Position numbers and translations under genes: made by a program
Notes under the pieces: generated by a model
The model's database searches: none
What the model saw: the letters and a program-made list of their open reading frames with translations, nothing else
What the model was told of the DNA's origin: nothing
Shown here: positions 43,315 to 53,019 of the stretch, in pieces
Layout: every line of letters begins with the position of its first letter
How positions within the stretch are numbered: position 1 is the stretch's first letter
NCBI RefSeq assembly: GCF_963678635.1
Contig: NC_087067.1
Coordinates: forward strand, 47,482,001 to 47,546,000
Length of the DNA stretch: 64,000 nt
DNA from: Symsagittifera roscoffensis
Lineage: Eukaryota; Xenacoelomorpha; Acoela; Convolutidae
Reading direction: 5' to 3'

Positions 43315-43911
43315 AACGCTTGCTAGGAATAAAGGGTCCTTTCTACTTTCTACCTTAGAAAGTAAATCTAAATTTCGCTGAGAAATATTTTATTAGAAAA
43401 GAAGTTAGTATGAATTTACAGCAAGTTGCCTTTTGACTCAATATATATATTAACGGTGAGATTAGAGATATTTTTACTGAGAGTAGATATTATTTTAGAG
43501 ATTGGTTGGGGGTGGTTGAAGAGAGTGGTGTTGGTGTTAGAAGAGATATTGTTGGGAATGAATTCCCGTAGTTTTGAGCTTCTATTTATACTCAGATGGG
43601 AAATCGTACCACTTTTCGTATCAAATGAGAAGTTACTTCTTAACTTCGTATTCTCTTTTCGTACATTCGTATTTTACGAGAAGAAGGTTTCGTATGCTCG
43701 TATTTTACGAGAGGAATCGTTAACATTCGCATTGAATGAGAATAGTCGTTTCAATTCTCAATGCTTAAAACGTTATACGAATTATGCCAATAGCATTTCC
43801 CTTCCTTTTGCAAGGGAATAAAAACATATTTCTTTTGTGGTGGCGGCGGCGTCACATTTTGTGAACGCAATAAAATAATTCATGTTTCTGTTTCTATTTT
43901 AAATCAGAACA
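43282..43911 (-). repeat. 5' LTR of the small LTR element
   Basis: 630 bp; in minus orientation it begins at 43911 with TGTTCTGATTT. It should carry the element's promoter. The 131-codon plus-strand frame 43426-43821 is antisense to the element and is a shadow. Confidence 0.88.
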
Positions 43912-44050
43912 GTAAGTTAGCATCATTCGAACACCATTGTAAAATAATCTAAATGAGAAGCAATAGTCATTGTAATATAACCAGATTTGACCTCTAATGA
44001 CAACCCTGTCTCCGAATAACTATCTAGCCCCCCAATCTGTTCCCCCTGAG

Positions 44051-47000
44051 GATGGTGTGGGACCAGAAGAAACATGTGTACTACATGCTCTACAGCGACC
44101 TCAGACTCCTCAAGATGTTCAGACATGTCTTCATCAGAGACATCGAGGACACCTTCATCACAGGGAAATTATGGCCCTCTGACGTCATCGGTTAGATCAC
44201 GTGGTCGTCTTTTTCTTTGGTAAAGAGCGAAATTCTTTATTAAAGAGCGAAACTGTGGAAATTTTAGTTTCACAAAACAGTGGGTGTTGGATATTGGAGG
44301 ATTTGGAAGAGAAGATTTTTGATATGTAAAGTAGAACCTATAAGAAACCATCTGATTATGATTATGAGCTTTGGATAGAACTTATGTATGAAACCGTTTG
44401 ACCTCAACAATTTTACGTTATGAGCTTAAAACTAACTAATTGTTGGAGAAACGTTTTAACTTTTGATTATTTTTCAAATTGCATCCTGGCTAATTGATAA
44501 GTTCTTCAAATTCACCTGAAGTCCGGATTTATTTAATTATTTTTAAAAATTACTTCAGGAACCATATTTGTGAAAGTCGAATTGAAAATTCAGGCTCAAA
44601 AAATATGACGATAAAGAACGCTGATTATTCATTAACTTAAGAAATTATCATCTCTAACGAATCATCAAGAATTTAACAAGCAATTGAATTTGAATTTTGA
44701 ATTTGATGCAGATAAAATTATGACACACATCATTTTGATCAAACAGGTTAAATAAATCTACATCAGGACTTTAAACTCATAACTTTAAACTAACTTTAAA
44801 TTAACTTTAAACTAAATTAACTTTAAACTCATAACATAAGACTGTTATTTTTTTTCTTGAAGAAATAATAAGTTTTGTCTTTGACTGAATTTTTGAATAG
44901 AGTTTTGGGATATATCATCAAAAATTTGGTTTCTGAACTATTAAAAATAAAATTTTTCATTAAAATGAAGGTTTCTTAGAAAAAATCAGTTCGCAAGGAT
45001 GAATTTTCTGATAAATGTTTCGAAAAAAGCGTATTTTTTGGACAGGCCAAAGTTAGCTCATTGACAATCATTCTTTTCTCAAGACATGACCTTGGGCGAC
45101 AATTGTCTCTACATACTCTGTCGAGAATGGGCCATGAACAAGGACTCGGCTTTGAAGAAACTGACCAATCAGAAGACGATACCTGCTTCTGCTTCTGCTT
45201 CTGAGTCAGAGAGCATCGGCAGTGATGGAAACATTGCGAACATGGTAGCCGAAGGAGCCGAGAACGAAACGAGCAGCTCTTCCTCGGAGTCGCCAGTGTG
45301 AGTCTCAAAACAAATCCTTTCACACCACCCCTTTCACCCGTTCCACTCCTTCCCCTCAATTTGAAAATGATGCACATGCTAACGTTTAATCAGCTCGCTT
45401 CAAAGGGAAAACTTAGCATTGGTTATGACCAGTGTCGGATCTAGGATTTTCTCGAGGGAGGGGCGGATTTTCAAAAAAAAAATCGAAAATTTTGTCGACT
45501 TTTTTTAAAGGTCGACCTAATTGATTTTCCGAGCTCTCCCAAAGCACTACAAAGACCAAGTTTGGTCAAAATTTCTGTGTCGCAGGCAAAATATCGAAAA
45601 ACAGTCCAAAAATGCGTCAAAAAAATTGCGTTTTTTCGGCGCGCGCTCCCCCCTTAGCATTAGTATATATTGGCGCCAAAGGCGCCTTAGAAAATCTAAG
45701 GGTCCGTAACCAAAAATGGATATCTCAAAAAAGTACAAAGGGGGGACAACTTTACTTTTTAGGTAGGTCTGAGTTTTATACCTGACTTATACTCAAAAAA
45801 AGAATTGTTGTCATGCAAAGCTGTCATCTCACTGTCAAAAACTGTCAGAGTTGTCAAAAAAGGGAAAGTAAATTATATCTATCATAAATTTCAGCCCTCG
45901 CAAGTCGTTCGACCCTGTGTTGAAGCACTTTATCTGCATCGTGGACAAGAGGTCCCTGTCTAAACTGGGCGAAGTGGCCATACCCTCTCTCCTGTATGAC
46001 CAGAAAGGGGCATTCACTAATAAATGGCACATGGCTGCTCACGAATCTGACTTGTTGTAAGTCTGATTCAATTTGATTGTTTCACATTTTCGAAATTGAA
46101 GTATGTAAAGAGTCTTTTTGTCATTTAACCTTTTCAGAGTTGAAAAATTTTGTGACTCAATGTGCTGATCTGTTTGTTCTCTTCCGGTATTTTCTAGAGA
46201 AATTGTAAAGCTTAGAACATTTTTTCATCATTGCTTTTAAGAATCAAACTCAAAAAAGTTGTTTTTATGTGAGCTTCCTTGATGGAGCTAACATTTTGGA
46301 CATAGTTTTTCAAAAAAGCTGCCCGGGTTGACCAAAATGTTAATAATACAACTTCCAAATACGTAAAAATGGTAATCATCGATTTTTCATGCAATTCCAT
46401 AAATACAAAAATGCCTGAATTTGAATTTGAATTCATTTACCAGCTGCAGTCAAAAGTTATATAATAAAAGTTTCCATTTTCCATAAAAAAAAATTTTAAA
46501 TTTTTTTCATTACGAGGCCAAACTGTGCATATTGTGAATTGTGAGCGGATTCCGCAACAAGGACGCTCCCTTTGTTCTTCTCTTCTTCTTACATTTTCTT
46601 ACATTGTTCCGAAAGATTTTGATATGTTTAAAGACTTGTCTCTGGAGTCCAGGAACATACAAACACAAAAATTTGCGCCTATCCAGTGCACAGTTTGGCC
46701 TCGTATTGTTCTATTTGAATTTTTATCAAAAAATCTGGGTTGTTTTACTAATCAGACACAAGTGACAAACGCTTGGTTATTCAAAGCTTGCATCACCAAA
46801 GGTTGAATGGTGTAATGGTGTAATGAGTTTGACCTAAAAATTTCTTAATCAAAAAATAATCTGAATATTTATTTTTTTCTGTAAAATGACAATTTAGATG
46901 TCTTAAACAAACATTTTTATGATTATATCAACATAATAATTTTGATTATATCAAGTCTGAATATATGGATGCTAATTTTTCAAAATTGTAAACTTGCAAA

Positions 47001-50000
47001 AAAACATTCTGAGCCCAGTTAAGTATGCAGCACTAGGTTTTTGAGTACTTTCGAAAACAGCTAGTCATAACTTGCATTAATGGAAAACTTATGGTTAACC
47101 TTTTGCTGAGTTTACAATTTTCTGATTTATTTAGGATGGAACACCGACAGATCTTGCTAATTACTACCTTCTCTTTTTTTGTACCTTGCTAACTAATTCC
47201 CCTTATGCATGTATTATTTTTGAAAATCATTTCTGTATAGAATATGCATTTCACCAATTAATTGAGTTTTCATTTTCGCACTTTCGTATTTGTATTTCGT
47301 GTATTTATATAATTCTTACATTAGAGATTTTAATTTTTATCTGGAAATTGTTTCGAAGTGTTAAAAATGTGGCAACTTAAATTAAACTATTGAAAATCGA
47401 AATTGGGGGAAGGAATAATTAACAAGATCCGCACAGACTTTTAAAACACAAAAATTATTAGTCCTAAGAGAATTAGAATGTCATTTCTCGGTATTGGTTT
47501 TGCCAAAGTTTTTCATAAACACAGCGCACTAGGCGGTTGCCCCCAGAAAGCTTTAGTTTTTTGAGTCTACTTTGTGATAGGCGGCTAACTTCAAGTTTTG
47601 ATCAATAATCTTTCCCTAAGTCTCTCAAAACAGGAAAAACACAATTTGTAACAAATATTAACCTAAATTTTAAGACGTAAATCCAAAGAAGTTTTTTTGA
47701 TGATTATCTTGTGTTTTCATTTGACACAAAATGCATTTTTCCTATTTTGAGAGAATTAGGTGTAAGTTTTCAATGAAGTTTTGAAACTACTCGCCTATCA
47801 CAAAAAAACTCAAAAGTTGAAACTTTCGGGGTGGGGGAGGGGGGGGGGGGCAACTGCCTAGCGGGCTGTGTGCATGTATGCGTAGCTAAGAGTGTTTTCT
47901 TCTTCCACGAGCGCTACTTGGTTGTCCTCGCGTGTAAAGCCGTTTGACTCCCCCCCCCCCTCACACAAGAATCAACTTTATGGTCTAACGATTGGTTTTA
48001 CGAGGTTGATTATGAAAATCAAATATGTTGGGCTAAATAGTCTACATGTCAATTTTCATGACAATCGGACATTGTGAACAGTCATTTGAATTATAAAAAA
48101 TTTGCTGGTGGGGGGAAGGAAAAAAAGCCATCGATTTTTGCCCAAAAAACGTATCACTAAAGGTTTTGCAAAAAAAGGATATCTTTAGTCTTGAATAGAT
48201 TATCCATCAATACCTTGATTGACTAGGGTACTATTGTTAAAATTAACTAGTTTTACTGTGCGGAGGTCATCCCGGTATTAAACTAAAAACAAAACGTTCA
48301 AAAAAGTTATATTTTTTCATAAAAGTTATTATAGCTTATTTTTCAAGGGCTTTAATTGAAAAAAGCAAGAATTATGTAGTTTGGGTATCTATAACTAAAC
48401 CATTTTGTAAAAGGGGATCAGTAACTTGGTACTAATTTTGCAAATGCTCAACCGGTAAATTGTTTCAAACTGAGGGTGGCAATACGTTGCCAGGTACCAA
48501 AGGGGGGAATAGTTAAAGAGACCCTGAAATTTTTTCGGGATTCTATCTGCAGTGTAAGAACACTGGGGTCATCATTTACTAATCAATAGAAAAGCTAAAA
48601 TCATCGAAAAACCTGGATTTTTTCATGTCGTCCTTTGATTTTTCTGAAAATCAGTTTCTGAAAGCCTGTTTTTAATGATTTGGTATGTTCTTAACTACAA
48701 TAAAAACGTGTCAGCGTATATAAACGAAAAAAATTTCACAACATTTCTTTTATGTAAATTACCTTGCAATTGATTTTTTCAACATTTTTGTTGCAATTTT
48801 ATGAGAGGTTGACAAACTGGAAAAGAAACAAAAGACTTTTTGTGGATCATGTCCATGCAAACCAACACCATGTCAAAAAAATTTTCTTGTCAAAAATATT
48901 TGCGACTAGAAAATCTATTTTACATTGTCGAGGAAAAATCAGACAAGCTCATTTGAATTTAATTGAAATAATAGTGCGGGTTAATATCAGTTCCATCCAC
49001 ATGTCTTTGAGATTGGATCTAGCCCAACTGTCTATTTGTATAGTAGCTTCCAGTGGTTCGTTTTACACTCTGCGTTGTGGCTGTCAAGTTCAGTCCTCGC
49101 CGTGACCTCTTGACCTTAAATAGACGAACATATGAGAAAACAGATTTTTTTTACTATTCACATTAATGTCAGATAACACTAACAACACATTCCAAGTACC
49201 CATGTTGACCTCCATGCACCGAAAATGCTTGTCATACAACTTGCATACATTTTCGAAAAACAATAAGAAAAAAATTAAACCATTTCTGCATCTTTTTTTG
49301 AAAACATTTGAACAGACTGGTGACAAAAAAAACTGATTTTAATTTTTATTTTTGAAAAAATTGCTTACCATACAATTTCCATATACGACACAAAAAATAT
49401 TGAAAATTAGCCCCAAAAGTTTTTTTTTTTTTCAAGCTCAAATCAATTTTTGTATACAAACAAACATTTTCCGAAAAAAATTTTTTTGCATGCAAATTTC
49501 AATCTTTTGTGTGCATAACGTAGACCTGGATACGATAATACTGGCTTTTTTTCTTTTCACTTAAATTTTCTTTCTTCAAAAACGCTGAAAATTGCTATTT
49601 CTTTTGTATGGTGTGTTTATGTATGCCTTGATCAATGTCTGATAATTGGAAAATTCACAAATTTAAAATAATCATCATTGAAAAATTTTGCCAAAAATTA
49701 AAAGTTTGTTCCTATTGTCATATCATTTGTGAAAGACATCTTGAAGACATTTCAGGTCGTTTTCTATGCATTGTAAATGCAAGACCGTCCAACCTTTGGT
49801 GCTTTGAGTAACCAAGGTCTTTGTCACTTGTGTTCGGTTGCAAACATAATCAAAAGTTTGTCAGAAAATAAATTTACGAACAAAGAACATCTTTTTGGTT
49901 TATGGAGAAAATACCCATCATACAATTTCCATTTATGGGAAAATGCTTGTCATAGAGTTTTCATACAATTTTCTGTACGTATGGAATTGTATGAAATTGT

Positions 50001-52988
50001 ATGAAAAAAACTTCCCATTCTTGAGAATTGTATGATACGCATTTTTTGGTCAACCCGGGTACCGTTTAGCGAGAAAAAATTATACAAAGAAAAACATACC
50101 CCTCCCCAAGATAATAAAAGTCAAAGTGTCTGAGCAGTTTTTGTTCTGTTACTGGGGCAAGGGGGTATAACGGGAGTCATCGGATTTTGATGAATTTTTT
50201 TCCGTTTTCCGGACAAAAAAATTCCGGCCTGCTACAAGCGACCATATCTCTCCATACTAACAAGAAATGGATTGCAATCAATTTTCTACAGATAATGTAG
50301 CAAAGACCTACAAAAGTTAGTTGAATCAATTTAAAATTGATTCAATTTCAAATAAAAAAGGTTGTAGAAGAATCAATTTTAATTGGTCCTAAGTTGATTG
50401 AAATTCTATTTTTGGCAAAGTTTGTACTTCCTTTTTCTTTCCGAAATTGGTAACTATCAAACTGAAGAAATTCAATTCATAACCTCTCTTTTTAGACTCG
50501 TTTTATACATATTACTTTCTGATTATTTTAAGAGGTTTTATATCAAACAAAAGAGAAACTGCAACTAAAATTATCGCGTCTTTTCAATTGGTTTTTTGTT
50601 TTGTGTTTAGCCGAAAAAAACGAGTACTCCTAAAACGTTTTTTTTTGCACCAAAAAAGTTGTTCTAAGTTGAACTTTTCAATTATATATTCATTTGCCTT
50701 AATAAGTTGCGCCTAAAACGTTGTTAATGAAAATGACAACTGAAAATTTTCCATAGTTTTACTTCTGGTTACCGAGAAAACCCTTAGTTTTGCACAATTT
50801 GAAAGAGAGTCCCCTAAACGCAATAGTTTGCATCAAAGAACTTTGCTCTCTGTAGCTCTCCGAAACAAAAAGAAATGTTAAAATAAATGAATTTTGTTGA
50901 GATTTGAGTGATTTTCACAAACTTGCAAAGTCCATTTAAAACAACTTGAATCTATTTTTTTATGCATTAAAACCGATATTTTCGCCCGTAAAAATCCATT
51001 AATCCAATCTGTATCGATTTACATGTCTAAATGGGCTATCGTTAATTAATTTCTTTCAAAAAAATTATCTGCACAAAAAGTCGATTTTGTTTGCTTTCAA
51101 TCTCATTTTTGTCAAAAACGGAAATAATAGCATCAGATGTGCTTCAAAAAAGATTAGGTAATTACATGGAAATGAAAAACGTGTTTGTCTAAGTCACTTT
51201 CCACTTTAAGCGTCGTTTTTACACTAAAATAGATGTTTATGTTCAAAAAATGTCACGTGGCGGAGGCTAGAAGGGCCGATAAACGCATAATATTGTTTGT
51301 TTCCTAGAGAGTTTCATAGAACATTTTTATACCTGTTCCGAATGGCGTGGCGATAGTAAAGGCCTCCAAGTATGTCAAATTGTTGTTAGTCTTGCTGTGG
51401 TTAACAATCACCGGTGAATTCACAGGAACAGGCATCCCGTCTGTTTCCAGCCTCAACTGGGGGTCAAAACAGTGTATCCTCCACAGGGCCAAATACGAGG
51501 GGGTGTCCGAAAAACTTATTGGTTGGGTCCGAGATTTTTTGGTGTTCAATAACCCCCCGTCTTCGCTCTGCATGAACTTGGGCTCGGGACTGATACTCGG
51601 GTGGGTTGCGATCGCGAATGGCTGACAGTAGCGCAGTTTGTCCCCCATTTTGGAACCGTCAGTAGGGAAGATTATAAATGTGTTTCGCACCTAAGTTGTA
51701 AGTTAAAATTGAACGATTCGTTTTTTTCTTTGTGAAGTTGTTTGGGAGGGTCTAGAAGTTTTTTCGACCGCATGCTAATTTTTGCCTTCTCCCCCTCGTC
51801 CTTGCATAAGCATCAATATTTTATTCCAAAAGGAGAAAGGAAGTGGAAAAGAGCCGAAATCTTTTTTGCTTACCTGGGGAGATTTGTACTCTAGTGCTGT
51901 CGCAGTTTCGCCTGCGAATGTCAGAGCCAAATGATGCTCATCATTGAATAAATGAGGGTTCTGAAACACGACTTGATCCCCGAACTTAACCCACCCGTCG
52001 GCCGAAGTAGCGAGTTGAGTCGCGTTCAACATAGCCGTTGAAAGTGACGCGTTTTTCTGACTAAGAAGTTCGCCGCGTTCTCGTTTTTCGAGATACTCTT
52101 TAATTTTGTCTTCTTCTAGAACTCGGTCTTCAAACCAGTTGTCAACTAAAGTCTTTTCCCCAAAAATATTCATGTTGTTATCTTGTTGCTAATAATTTCA
52201 CGAATCCGATATAATATCTCTGTTCTTAACTGCAAAAAGTGTTGTTTTGAAAGCGCTCAATGATATAATTTATACCAAGCAGATTATATGTTTTATAGTA
52301 TACAAAGCACGTGCAGTATTTCAGATGGCTGTATTATTTTTTGCCACTAAAATTTGTGGTCTTGTAGTTGATAGCTTTTTTCGGTGACTCTCATATGAAG
52401 AGAAAAACCATTTCATACCATTTTGGTTGCTATTGATTTCAGATTGTACGTGGAACATGGGGAGAAGGTGTTCCACTTTGAGGATGGAAAGTACTCGGGT
52501 GAACTCGAGACTGAACAGTTCCATAAGCGTAGTGAAACTTCTGTCAATGGTAACCACCTTCATCTCAAACAAATATCCGTCTAATTCTAATTCCCAATAA
52601 AAAATTAACCACAAAAAAATTGACCTCATACTTTCAAATTTTCATTCTTTTACCTCTTTTACGTGTCATTATGGCTAATTGCGTGCTGATACAAGTCAAC
52701 GTATAAAGAACAAATCTGTTCACAATTGTTAGTGTGGATACTTTTTTTGTTTCCCGCCACCTCACATAAGCCATAAAGCTTATGGCGTAACGAGAGTTTT
52801 ATAAGGTTAGAGGATCGAAAATGATTGTCATGGCTTATTTAGTCGGCATGCCAGTCTTTATAGCACTCGGACAATGTAAACGAAAAATTATGGAGGTGGG
52901 AAAAGAGCGTTAGTTTGTTCATCATGTCAACTTTCATTGAATTATGACAAGACTAGAAAAGATTTTCAAACTTGAAAATCCAATGTGT

Positions 52989-53019
<31 letters not shown>

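Larger units (their letters stand above)
41065..43915 (-). mobile_element. Small non-autonomous LTR retroelement, minus strand, TSD GTAA
   Basis: Two direct repeats of 629-630 bp (41069-41697 and 43282-43911) flank 1.58 kb and are themselves flanked by GTAA (41065-41068, 43912-43915). Read on the minus strand the LTR starts TGTTCTGATTT and ends GCGTAATA. A TGG-starting primer site (TGGTTCGACAAAG) lies three bases inside the 5' LTR, and a purine-rich AGGAGGATGGATA precedes the 3' LTR. The LTRs differ at about ten positions. The interior encodes only two small proteins and no RT, RNase H or integrase, so it depends on another element. The 4-bp TSD fits Ty3/Gypsy integrases. Its internal coding strand is A/C-rich like the decayed element at 1-9 kb. 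Confidence 0.85.

Noticed and set aside
41293-43821. Plus-strand ORFs of 104 and 131 codons
   Set aside because: Both lie inside the two LTRs, antisense to the element, and are copies of each other.
43923-44126. 67-codon minus-strand ORF
   Set aside because: It is antisense to the 44051-44190 exon, whose codon bias and splice phases favour the plus strand.
45084-45297. LIN37-like exon (LYILCREWAMNK resembles a short LIN37 motif)
   Set aside because: The neighbouring, phase-matched exons do not resemble LIN37, and the match is only a few residues.
44976-45377. 133-codon minus-strand ORF
   Set aside because: Antisense shadow of the 45084-45297 exon; no domain.
52321-52629. 102-codon minus-strand ORF
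   Set aside because: Antisense to the 52443-52549 exon and without a domain; it also overlaps the upstream region of CFAP161.
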